Assembly: GCA_024233285.1 (NCBI GenBank)
Contig: JACKPU010000003.1
Span: forward strand, 124,001 to 188,000
Direction: 5' to 3'
Source: Opitutaceae bacterium
GTDB lineage: Bacteria > Verrucomicrobiota > Verrucomicrobiia > Opitutales > Opitutaceae
DNA: 64,000 nucleotides
The notes under the pieces are model-generated. The model was not told where the DNA came from and ran no database searches. It saw only the letters and a list, made by a program, of their open reading frames with translations. How positions within the stretch are numbered: the first letter of the stretch is position 1; each line of letters begins with the position of its first letter. The position numbers were made by a program, and so were the translations under genes. Positions 43,253 to 51,442 of this stretch are shown here, piece after piece.

Positions 43253-44881
43253 TCAGGCCGGTCGGTGCGATCCAAAACTGAAGGGCGGGCGCGACACTTC
43301 GAAGCTGTGTTCGGCAAACAATTGATCGAGCGGCCGGTTGAAAAAATCGTTGTCACGGGCCGATTGCATGGCCTCGCGGTAGCGCTGCAACAGCGGGTCC
43401 AAGTCCGCGATGTGTTCAAAGGTCGCCTCTTCACCGAAAGTTTCGAATCGCCTCCTGAAATCGGAGAGGGTGATGCGGTTCAACGGCCGGGCGGGTTGAT
43501 ACAGAAAATCGCCCGAGGGGTCTGCGTCGGTGGTCGGAATCGGAGTCACGAGTTTCAGGTCCACCAGCCGTTGCAGGCACTCGTTGAGAATCTGCGTCGG
43601 CACCTTCATCATATCGCTGAGCTGCGAGGCGCTGCAGGCGGGGAGGCAGTTTTGAAAGCGCCGGCCAATGGTCAGCAGCACGATGAGCAGCAAGCCTTCG
43701 CGACTGGCGTGGGAGAGGGCGCTCCATGCGGTCTGGCTGCTGCGGAAGCGCGCGTTTTGGACCGCGTAGCTGATCTGCCCGCCGATCAGCACATACAACC
43801 AGAAGATGTAGAGGCCGAACATCAGGATCGGCATGATGCCGAGCGAACCGTAAAGGCTGCGCGAAATCACCACGCGCTTCACGTAAATGAACGCCAGGAA
43901 ATTGTTGGCCAGCAGGAGCAGCGCCACGATCAAGGCCCCGACAAAGGCCGCGCGCCAATACACATGCGTGTTGGGAATGTAGCGGTAAAACAACGTCAGC
44001 ATCACGATCACGAGCAGGCCTGATCCCACCGGCAGCATCCAACGCATGAGGGCGAGCAATTCCGCGCCGTAGGGCAGCTTGCCGATGAACACGTTCACGA
44101 ACGCGCCGGCACCAAGCAAAGTGATGGAAGCGAAGAACAGCACCGCGCCCAAGGTCAGGATGGTCCAGTAATAGATGATGCGCATCAGCCACGAACGGCC
44201 CTCGCGCACGCCCCAGATTTCGTTGAACGCATCTTCGATCGTCTTGAACAGCAGGATGACGATGAGCACCAAGGTCAGCGCACCGATGGCACCCGCGGTG
44301 CTGGAACGCGAACCGGTGATGAAGCCGTTGAGCATGCGCACCATCTGGGGATTCGAGCGGCCGTAGTCGCGCGGTTCGCCTTCGGTCGCAGGTGAAATCG
44401 CGGCCGGGCGATCCTCCGGAGCGAGGGCGGGATTAGGGCCGCTTTCCAAAGTGGGCGCGGGGGCGATTTGCCGGGCGATGCCCGGATTGCGCTCGCCGGC
44501 ATCCCGCCGCCATTGTTCGCGGCGCTCGCGCCGCTCTTCCAAGGTCATGCTTTCGTATTGATCGACCTGCGGGGCGATAAAGGTGATGACCCGGTTGAGC
44601 GTGTTGACCGCGAGATCGGGATCCTTGTTGTCGAGCACCATGCCGGCGACCAGCATCGCGATGGCCACCAAGGGGCCCAGACCGAGCAACGAGCTGAAGC
44701 TCAACGCGGCCGCGCGGCTGGCGGCCTTCGTCTCGCTAAAAACCGTGATCGTAATGGAAAAAACCCGAAGGAACGCGTAGAGCCGCCCGCGCAACGATGT
44801 GTCGCCCAAGGTGGAGGGCTGCCAGATTTCCTTGCGGTAGAGAGCCAGGAAACGGCGCCAGCGATCGAGCCATCGTGCCAT
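43253..44881 (-). CDS. YihY/BrkB family inner-membrane protein
   Basis: 542 aa. Six hydrophobic helices with family blocks: AAALSFSSLLGLGPLVAIAMLVAG, FNEIWGVREGRSWLMRIIYYW, RYIPNTHVYWRAAFVGALIVALL and SLYGSLGIMPILMFGLYIFW. A ~90-residue charged loop (about 100-190) interrupts the first helices, making it longer than E. coli YihY (290 aa). The C-terminal ~150 residues look like a winged-helix-type soluble domain. Function is not settled; it is not RNase BN as once annotated. Confidence 0.88.
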   Translation of the reverse strand: MARWLDRWRRFLALYRKEIWQPSTLGDTSLRGRLYAFLRVFSITITVFSETKAASRAAALSFSSLLGLGPLVAIAMLVAGMVLDNKDPDLAVNTLNRVITFIAPQVDQYESMTLEERRERREQWRRDAGERNPGIARQIAPAPTLESGPNPALAPEDRPAAISPATEGEPRDYGRSNPQMVRMLNGFITGSRSSTAGAIGALTLVLIVILLFKTIEDAFNEIWGVREGRSWLMRIIYYWTILTLGAVLFFASITLLGAGAFVNVFIGKLPYGAELLALMRWMLPVGSGLLVIVMLTLFYRYIPNTHVYWRAAFVGALIVALLLLANNFLAFIYVKRVVISRSLYGSLGIMPILMFGLYIFWLYVLIGGQISYAVQNARFRSSQTAWSALSHASREGLLLIVLLTIGRRFQNCLPACSASQLSDMMKVPTQILNECLQRLVDLKLVTPIPTTDADPSGDFLYQPARPLNRITLSDFRRRFETFGEEATFEHIADLDPLLQRYREAMQSARDNDFFNRPLDQLFAEHSFEVSRPPFSFGSHRPA

Positions 44882-44892
44882 GCCGGGTCAGC

Positions 44893-45651
44893 TCAGGTCG
44901 TGGTGATCAAGTGCCAGGCTACGCCGGCCATGCCGGCGAGCCCCACGGCCGCGACCACCAGCACCGTGACCAAGCTCACGCAAACCGTGCTGAGATAAAG
45001 GCCGGCCGAGCCGGCGACGACCGCGAGCGCGGGAATCAGCTGGCCTTGGGTGAAAAAGTAGAAGCCCAGAAAGCCCAATCCGACGGCGGCGCGAAAACGC
45101 ACCAGCGGGTAGGCGGTGACCATGCCGAGGGCGAGCAGAACGGCGAGCACCACGTCGATCACGCCGAAGATCACCAGCGGATGCAGGAGCAATTGAGTCA
45201 CGTCGAACTTCATCAGGAAGTCGATTGAAGGCAACAAACCGGCGGCGGCGCTGATCACCAGCATCAACACCCCGCTCCAGCAACCGATGCCCGCGGCGCG
45301 CGCCATGGCGATCACGGGGTCCTTGCGATCCTTGGTGTCGTCCGTGCGGCCTTCCGCGGCGGCGAGCATCTCATCCACCGTGATGGGCGGGCGGCTGTCC
45401 GAGGCGGCGCTGTCCATGGTCGGCGCGGTGTTGCGCGTGCGCATTTGCAGCTTTCGCTTTTCAGGGAACAACGCGGCTTTGAGCTCGTCATTGCCACTGA
45501 TGGCCGCCCATTGCTCGGCGGTCGCGTCGTAATACAACGTTTCGGCGGTCACCTGGCCATTTTCCACCAACGAGGACAATTGCTCCAAGTTGAAAGGCCC
45601 GCGGGCCTCGGTCTCGGACTCGTTGCGGACGTAAAATTCCTGGGTGGCCAT
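44893..45651 (-). CDS. GYF_2 (DUF4339) domain membrane protein
   Basis: 252 aa. Residues 1-55 (EFYVRNESETEARGPFNLEQLSSLVENGQVTAETLYYDATAEQWAAI) fit the GYF_2 domain, thought to bind proline-rich peptides. A charged linker is followed by four hydrophobic helices (about 130-250). Function is unknown. MATQEFYV is the start because it opens the domain; the frame upstream is a Cys/Arg-rich artefact. It lies 11 bp ahead of the YihY gene in the same direction. Confidence 0.8.
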   Translation of the reverse strand: MATQEFYVRNESETEARGPFNLEQLSSLVENGQVTAETLYYDATAEQWAAISGNDELKAALFPEKRKLQMRTRNTAPTMDSAASDSRPPITVDEMLAAAEGRTDDTKDRKDPVIAMARAAGIGCWSGVLMLVISAAAGLLPSIDFLMKFDVTQLLLHPLVIFGVIDVVLAVLLALGMVTAYPLVRFRAAVGLGFLGFYFFTQGQLIPALAVVAGSAGLYLSTVCVSLVTVLVVAAVGLAGMAGVAWHLITTT

Positions 45652-45706
45652 GGGCCGGAATCTGGGCCGGCGCTTCAGACGCCGCAAGCGCGATTTCTCG
45701 GCCTCC

Positions 45707-47464
45707 TCACATCCGCGCAAGGGTGCGCAGTCCGAGCAGATGCAGGCCGGTTTCGAGGAAGAGCAGGGTGCGGGCACACAGCAGCAAGCGGCGGGCGCGC
45801 ACCGGGGCTTCGTCCACGATGACTTTTTCGGCGGCGTAGAAACTGCTGAACGTGCCGGCGAGTTCGTAAAGATAAGTGCTGAGGAAGTGCGGGCGCAGTT
45901 GGGCCGTCGTCGTGTTTAGCACGGCGGGCAGGCCGGCGAGTTTGCGCGACAATGCAAGCTCGTGCTCCGATTCAAACGCATTGGCCCCGGCCGTCGCCGC
46001 GGAGTCCTTCGGATCGAGTCCGGCCTTGCGGAAGATCGAATGCACCCGGGTCACGGCGTAGAGCAGGTAGGGCGCGGTGTTGCCGTCGAAGGAGAGAATC
46101 TTGTCCCAGTTGAAGACGTAGTCGCTGCTGCGATTCTGCGAAAGGTCGGCGTAACGCACCGCGCCAAGGCCAACGGCGTTGGCGATGTCGCGACGATCGG
46201 CTTCGGGTAGATCGGGCGACTTTTCCGTGACGAGCGCGAAGGCGCGTTCCTCGGCTTCGTCGAGCAAGTCCTGCAATTTAATGGGATCGCCCGAGCGAGT
46301 TTTGATGGCCTTGCCGTCCTCGCCGAGGATGGTGCCGAAGGTAACATGCTGGAACTCGGGCAGTCGACGATTCGTTGCGGAAAACCACTTTTGCGTTGTC
46401 AGCCAGAGCTGTTCGAAGTGGTCGTTTTGCCGCGTGTCCGTGACCACGATGATGCCGTCGGCGCTGAAGTGCTCGACGCGATAAGCCATGGTTGCGAGAT
46501 CGGTGGAGGCATAGTTGCTCGCACCGTCGCTCTTGCGGATGATGAATGGTTGGGTGGCGAAACGCGGATGTTCCGGGTGGAACACGACGAGAGCGCCTTG
46601 GCTTTCCACTGCCAGGCCAGCTTCGGTGAGTTCGTGGTAGATGGCCGCCACACGGTCGCGGTAAAAACTTTCACCGAGGAAGAAGTCATAGGTCACGCCG
46701 AGCCGGTCGTAGATGGCTTTGAGCGAATCAATGCTCAACTGGTTGACCTGCTGCCAAAGCGCGACGGCGTCTGCGTCTCCCTGTTGCAGACGCACAAGTT
46801 CGAGGCGGGCCTGCTCAAGTTTCGCGGGATCGGCCTTGCATGCAGCATTGGCGACTTTGTAAAGGCGCTCGAATTCTTCCAACGGATCCCTTGCCAATGC
46901 GGCGTGGTCGAGAAAGTGCCGGTAGCCGTAAAGGATCATGCCGAACTGCGTGCCCCAGTCGCCGAGGTGATTGTCGCGCGTGACTTCGGCTCCGCAGAAC
47001 GCCAAGAGGCGGCAGATCGCCTCACCGATGACAATCGAACGGACATGCCCGACGTGCATTTGCTTCGCCGTATTGGGTGACCCATAGTCCACCACGTAGC
47101 GGCGGCCATGGTAGAGGGCTGCGGCGCCGCTCTTGAGATGCGCGGCGGTGTCGTGCGTTTGCAGCCAGGCCAGCAGCGTCGCGGGCTTGAGCGTGAAATT
47201 GATGAAGCCGGGACCGGCGATGGAAACGTCGTAACCCTCGCGTAACGTATCCGGCAGCGCGCTTACCAATTGTTCGGCGGTGGCGCGCGGGTTCAGTTTG
47301 CGCGCTTTCGCGTAGCCGAGCACACCGTTGGCTTGGAAGTCGCCGTGACGTGGATCAGCCGGGCGCACTTCGGGATTGAAGGCATCGGCTTCGAGGCCGG
47401 CCGTGGTGGCGGCGGCTTTCAGGGCCGCATCCAGATCGGCGGCGAGATTGAACGTCACATGCAT
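45707..47464 (-). CDS. argS: Arginyl-tRNA synthetase
   Basis: 585 aa. Class I synthetase charging tRNA-Arg. The HIGH motif is in YGSPNTAKQMHVGHVRS (about 120-136). The ArgRS-typical DNHLGDWGTQFGMILYG follows, and the C-terminal anticodon domain ends LGLRTLARM, the universal ArgRS terminus. The KMSK region is degenerate (EDGKAIKTRSGDPIKL), normal for this enzyme. MHVTFNLAADLDAAL is taken as start. Diverges from the phosphorylase-like gene across 229 bp. Confidence 0.95.
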   Translation of the reverse strand: MHVTFNLAADLDAALKAAATTAGLEADAFNPEVRPADPRHGDFQANGVLGYAKARKLNPRATAEQLVSALPDTLREGYDVSIAGPGFINFTLKPATLLAWLQTHDTAAHLKSGAAALYHGRRYVVDYGSPNTAKQMHVGHVRSIVIGEAICRLLAFCGAEVTRDNHLGDWGTQFGMILYGYRHFLDHAALARDPLEEFERLYKVANAACKADPAKLEQARLELVRLQQGDADAVALWQQVNQLSIDSLKAIYDRLGVTYDFFLGESFYRDRVAAIYHELTEAGLAVESQGALVVFHPEHPRFATQPFIIRKSDGASNYASTDLATMAYRVEHFSADGIIVVTDTRQNDHFEQLWLTTQKWFSATNRRLPEFQHVTFGTILGEDGKAIKTRSGDPIKLQDLLDEAEERAFALVTEKSPDLPEADRRDIANAVGLGAVRYADLSQNRSSDYVFNWDKILSFDGNTAPYLLYAVTRVHSIFRKAGLDPKDSAATAGANAFESEHELALSRKLAGLPAVLNTTTAQLRPHFLSTYLYELAGTFSSFYAAEKVIVDEAPVRARRLLLCARTLLFLETGLHLLGLRTLARM

Positions 47465-47693
47465 CCCGCTAATCAACAAAGGTGCCACTGGGACGCGCAA
47501 GCGCGGATTTCAACGGCCTTGGTTGCCGTTGTCAGAACGTTTGTAACCAAATTGACCGTAATAAGATGTATAAGTGGTCAACTTGGTCACCCAAGGGCGG
47601 GTGGGTAGTTTTGGCTCGACATTTTGCCAGAGGCGGGTTGGCTGGAAAACTTTTCCGCTCCGCGGAGCGCTGCAGATTTCCAATACAACCCAC

Positions 47694-49040
47694 ATGACTA
47701 GCAAACGCACCATCCCGGCCCGTCGATTTATCAAACCCTCCTTCAATTACTTGATCGAGAAAAAGCGCGACGGACAGGAGTTCACGCAAGAGGAGATTCG
47801 CTACATCGTTGACAGCACGCTGGATGGGGAGATGCCCCAGCATCAGTTGGCCGCTCTGCTCATGGCGATTTACTTCGCCAACATGTCCGCCCAAGAGACC
47901 GCCATCCTTACCGAAGAGATGATGTTGTCGGGCGAAGTGATTGACCTCTCGCACATCGCCAAGCCGAAGATCGACAAGTATTCCACCGGCGGCGTGGGTG
48001 ACAAAACTTCCCTCGTGCTCGTGCCGCTCGCGATGGCGGCCGGCGTGGTGGTGCCGATGATGTGCGGCGTGGAGCACGACTACATCATCAGCCCGCTCGA
48101 CAAGCTCAGCGCTTTCCCCGGCTTCGACGGCAACCTTTCGATCGACGCGTTCACCAAGCAGCTTGGCCGCATCGGCGGTGCGATCGTCCGGCAGGACGAG
48201 AAGCTCGCCCCGGCTGACGCGCAGTTTTATGCGCTGCGCAAAGAGACCGGCACCATTCCGAGTCTTCCGCTCATCACCGGCAGCGTGCTATCCAAGAAGC
48301 TCGCCGAAGGCGCCGAAGGCCTCGTGATCGATGTGAAGTGGGGCAACGGCTCCTTCATCAAGGACCTCGAACAAGCCAAGCAACTTGCGCGTTCGATGAC
48401 CCGCGTGGGTCGCTCGATGAAGCGCCGTTGTGTCGCGCTCGTGACCGACATGAACCAGCCGCTCGGCGACACCGTCGGCACCGCGCTCGAAGTCAAAGAG
48501 GCCATTCAATTGCTCAAGGGCGAAGGTCCGGAGGATCTGCAGGAACTCGTGCTCAAGCTCGGCATGGAAATCGTGCGCCTCGCCGGAGTCGCGGGTTCCA
48601 CGCTCTCCGCTAAGCAGACCGTGCAGCGTCACTTGACCGACGGCTCCGCGCTCGAGAAGTTCAAGGACATCATCAAGGCGCAGGGCGGTGACACGACCTA
48701 TGTCGATCACCCGGACAAGTTCCCCGCCGCGAAGCACATTCGCAAGCTGCCCGCGCCGAAGCGTGGTTACGTCCACACGATCGATGCCGCCTGCATCGCC
48801 AAGGGCGTTTCGATCCTCAACGGCAGCAACGACGACAAGAAGGGCAAGATCGATCACGCCGCCGGTGTTTCCGAAATCAAGAAGGTCGGCACACAGGTCA
48901 AACAGGGCGAGCCGCTGATGATGATTCACTACAACGACGAGGCCAAACTCGAGCAGGCTCTCGAATGCTTCAAGGCCGCGTATCGTCTCGCCCCGAAGCG
49001 TCCGACGCCGCCGCCGCTCGTCGTCGAGCGCGTCGCTTAA
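47694..49040 (+). CDS. Thymidine/pyrimidine-nucleoside phosphorylase family protein, divergent active site
   Basis: 448 aa. Overall layout is that of DeoA/Pdp: helical domain (LIEKKRDGQEFTQEEIRYIVDSTL…ALLMAIYFANM), phosphate loop DKYSTGGVGDKTSL, base-binding region (RKETGTIPSLPLITGSVLSKKLAEG) and DVKWGNGSFI. The signature expected as GRGLGHTGGTLDKLE, however, reads CGVEHDYIISPLDKLSAF, losing the active-site His and the Gly-rich turn. It may use another nucleoside, or have a non-catalytic role. ATG 47694 matches the family N-terminus. A strong terminator follows. Confidence 0.85.
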   Translation: MTSKRTIPARRFIKPSFNYLIEKKRDGQEFTQEEIRYIVDSTLDGEMPQHQLAALLMAIYFANMSAQETAILTEEMMLSGEVIDLSHIAKPKIDKYSTGGVGDKTSLVLVPLAMAAGVVVPMMCGVEHDYIISPLDKLSAFPGFDGNLSIDAFTKQLGRIGGAIVRQDEKLAPADAQFYALRKETGTIPSLPLITGSVLSKKLAEGAEGLVIDVKWGNGSFIKDLEQAKQLARSMTRVGRSMKRRCVALVTDMNQPLGDTVGTALEVKEAIQLLKGEGPEDLQELVLKLGMEIVRLAGVAGSTLSAKQTVQRHLTDGSALEKFKDIIKAQGGDTTYVDHPDKFPAAKHIRKLPAPKRGYVHTIDAACIAKGVSILNGSNDDKKGKIDHAAGVSEIKKVGTQVKQGEPLMMIHYNDEAKLEQALECFKAAYRLAPKRPTPPPLVVERVA

Positions 49041-49067
49041 ATCGGGCACTGCACAGGTTCATATTTC

Positions 49068-49098
49068 AAAAGCCCCGGCCGAACGCCGGGGCTTTTTT
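49068..49098 (+). terminator. Rho-independent terminator after the phosphorylase-like gene
   Basis: AAAAGCCCCGGC (49068-49079) pairs with GCCGGGGCTTTT (49085-49096), a 12-bp stem with a 5-nt loop and six T in a row. It lies 28 bp after the stop. Confidence 0.93.
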
Positions 49099-49161
49099 GT
49101 CGGGTGATGGCCGCGCAAGCCCTTGCTTGCGCCCGAATGCGATCAGGTTCACGTAAGGAGC

Positions 49162-49716
49162 ATGGCCACGTTTCCGAATCGCCCGAATCCCGCCCTGCTG
49201 GTTGTCGATGTGCAGCATGACGTCGTGAAAGCGGCGCATGCGCGCGATGCGGTCATCGCCAATATCGTCCGCCTGGTTGACCGCGCCCGTCGCGCGAACA
49301 TTGCAGTCATTTGGGTGATGCAAACAGACGATGACCTTAGCCGCGGCAGTGACGGTTGGAAACTCGCCGCGCCGTTGGGCGCCGCGGATGACGAGCCGGT
49401 CGTGGAGAAAGCCTTCGGGGATGCGTTCGAACAGACGGTTCTTGAGGACGAACTCCGGCAGGCCGGCATCGGTCATCTGATCATCGCGGGCGCGCAAACG
49501 GACGGCTGCATTCGCGCGACGATCCACGGTGCGTTTGTTCGTGGCTACGATGTGACCTTGGTCACGGATGCGCACACCACGGAGGATTTTACTTCGTATG
49601 GCGCTCCGTCGCCCGACTTGGTCATCGCCCACACCAATCTCATTTGGAAATACGAAACCGCGCCCGGCCGGACTGCGGCGGCCATTCCGACGGCGGAAGT
49701 GACGTTTTCCGGTTGA
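49162..49716 (+). CDS. Isochorismatase-like cysteine hydrolase
   Basis: 184 aa. The catalytic triad is complete: Asp in LLVVDVQHDV (about 15), Lys in VVEKAFGDAF (about 80) and Cys in IAGAQTDGCIRATIHGAF (about 118). Family members hydrolyse amides such as nicotinamide or N-carbamoyl compounds; the substrate cannot be inferred. AAGGAG stands 2-7 bp before the ATG at 49162, an ideal Shine-Dalgarno that fixes this start over an earlier in-frame one. Confidence 0.9.
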   Translation: MATFPNRPNPALLVVDVQHDVVKAAHARDAVIANIVRLVDRARRANIAVIWVMQTDDDLSRGSDGWKLAAPLGAADDEPVVEKAFGDAFEQTVLEDELRQAGIGHLIIAGAQTDGCIRATIHGAFVRGYDVTLVTDAHTTEDFTSYGAPSPDLVIAHTNLIWKYETAPGRTAAAIPTAEVTFSG

Positions 49717-49830
49717 GGGCAGGGGACCATTCAAGACCAGTGTTCATCCGCTGACCGCCACGGCCCTGGCCGGGAGATATATCCCGATGGTCATCGACTT
49801 GGGGAGTGTCATGGGGCATGGTCCTTGGTT

Positions 49831-50436
49831 ATGACCGTTGATTGGAGCTTTTTTTTGCCCGGGCTGATTGCACTGCTGTTCCCGGCGGACTGGCTGCTTT
49901 CCTCGAAAGTAACGCTGCGCGGGATGGAAAGTTTCCGCACCCTAGAGAACAGTCCGCGTCATCGGCCGTGGTGGTGGGTGCCCGCGTTGTGGCTCGATCC
50001 GGTGAGGAGTTGGCTTGGGGTGACGTTGCTGCTGAAGAGCATCGACTTTGGTCCCGGCGCCTGGTCGCAGGTGCCGGTTGCTGCCTACGTTGTCGTGCTG
50101 GTCGTGCTGGCAGTGGCGCTGGCGATCCAGACTTACACCAAGCGCGATCCGGAGAAGCTCTTGGCGCCAGTGGGTTATGCCGCCGGCATGCTCGTCGCCT
50201 TGCTGCCTTGGGAGGTCTCGCTGCTGGGCATTGTCACCGGGGTGGTTGCGCTGATTGCCTTTCGGGCGTTCCACGCGTTTTTTACCGTCGCCTTGCTGGC
50301 GATTGGCTTGCTGGGGTTAATTTTGGAGAGCCGGGTGCACTGGCTGCTTCCGGCGATGGGCGCCATGGTGGTCCCGGCGCTGGTCACGTTCTTCACGGCG
50401 CGCACGTTGGAGCTGCCCACGCGCGCTGATTCCTGA
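49831..50436 (+). CDS. Hypothetical integral membrane protein
   Basis: 201 aa, six probable membrane helices (DWSFFLPGLIALLFPADWLL, WSQVPVAAYVVVLVVLAVALAI and others). No recognised family. A conserved-looking soluble turn KVTLRGMESFRTLENSPRHRPWWWVPALWLDPVRSW follows the first helix. It stands alone between a hydrolase and the convergent sterol-desaturase-type gene, with 11 bp between the stops. Confidence 0.68.
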   Translation: MTVDWSFFLPGLIALLFPADWLLSSKVTLRGMESFRTLENSPRHRPWWWVPALWLDPVRSWLGVTLLLKSIDFGPGAWSQVPVAAYVVVLVVLAVALAIQTYTKRDPEKLLAPVGYAAGMLVALLPWEVSLLGIVTGVVALIAFRAFHAFFTVALLAIGLLGLILESRVHWLLPAMGAMVVPALVTFFTARTLELPTRADS

Positions 50437-50447
50437 ACGCAGCGGAT

Positions 50448-51380
50448 TCAGTTTCGGGCGTCAGCTTTGCGTGAGAGGAGAATCGGATCCGATTCCGGGG
50501 CGTCGGTGCTTGAGGCGGCTTGATCCGCTTGCTTGGCTTGCCGGCGACCTTGCACGACTGAGTGCGTCCATGCGTCCAATTTGCGGATGACCCAGCGCGG
50601 ACGCGGACGGGTAAACTCGGTGTCACACGTATCGGTGCCGTCGGCGTAGATGGATTTGGGAATCACACAGGTGTTGAAAACCCAGTCGGCGACGGGAAGC
50701 CCGAAGAATCCGGAGACGGATTCGTTGCAATCGATCACGGCATGATGCCGCAGATGAAAGGCATACACGGGATGCCAGAACCAACCCCAGCGCGGGTGTT
50801 CGATCAGCGGCAGCCATTTGTCCAGCGACCAGTGATTGATGGCGTGCAGCAGTTCGTAAAGTGTCAGTGAGCAGGCGAGCGCAAGAAAGCCGGCGAGAAA
50901 CCATGGGTAATCGGGCAGGAGCCACTGCATCCCGGTAAGCACCGGGGTGAGGATGGCACCGAAAACCGCGAGCGTGAACCACGGGAAGAACGAGGCTTCG
51001 CCTTGCTCCGGTTCGAGAATGGGAAACTTGTTTTCCACCACGAGAATCTTGCGGCCGTTGGGGCAGTTGCGCCGTGTGATGTGCGTGAGGCCGTGGTGCA
51101 GGGTGTGCTGGCGATACAGTCGGCGTAGAAATGGCACCAGCGGCTGGTGCAGAACGTAGCGGTGAAAGAAAAACTCAATGAAACACGCCAGCATCGAGAC
51201 GCTGGTGAAAACCACCACGGCTTGCCACCATTGGCCGCGGAATTGGGCGGCCCAAGTTTCGGGGAAGACCAGCGCAAGCAGCGCGAAGATTCCGGCGAGG
51301 GTGGTGACAACTGTGAAGGCGAAGAGCGGGAGAGAGAACTCCTCGATCTTGGCCTGGCGGGAGGTGGTGGATTGAGCCAT
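50448..51380 (-). CDS. Sterol desaturase/fatty acid hydroxylase family protein
   Basis: 310 aa integral membrane di-iron enzyme. The histidine clusters are visible: HRYVLH (about 69), HTLHHGLTH (about 91-99), HAINHW and FHLRHHAV (about 213-220). Four to five hydrophobic helices separate them. Likely hydroxylates or desaturates a lipid or isoprenoid. The C-terminal 40 residues are charged and probably disordered. It is near the heparinase cluster but separated by 62 bp and has no obvious link to it. Confidence 0.85.
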   Translation of the reverse strand: MAQSTTSRQAKIEEFSLPLFAFTVVTTLAGIFALLALVFPETWAAQFRGQWWQAVVVFTSVSMLACFIEFFFHRYVLHQPLVPFLRRLYRQHTLHHGLTHITRRNCPNGRKILVVENKFPILEPEQGEASFFPWFTLAVFGAILTPVLTGMQWLLPDYPWFLAGFLALACSLTLYELLHAINHWSLDKWLPLIEHPRWGWFWHPVYAFHLRHHAVIDCNESVSGFFGLPVADWVFNTCVIPKSIYADGTDTCDTEFTRPRPRWVIRKLDAWTHSVVQGRRQAKQADQAASSTDAPESDPILLSRKADARN

Positions 51381-51442
51381 CGGCGTGCCGATTTAGTGCG
51401 CGCTTCCGGCCGATAGCAATGCCGGAACTCCGGTCCAAACGA

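Noticed and set aside
47541..47580. TTGACC and TATAAG as a promoter of the phosphorylase-like gene
   Set aside because: The spacer is only 11 bp, too short for a sigma-70 promoter, and no alternative -35 at 16-18 bp is convincing.
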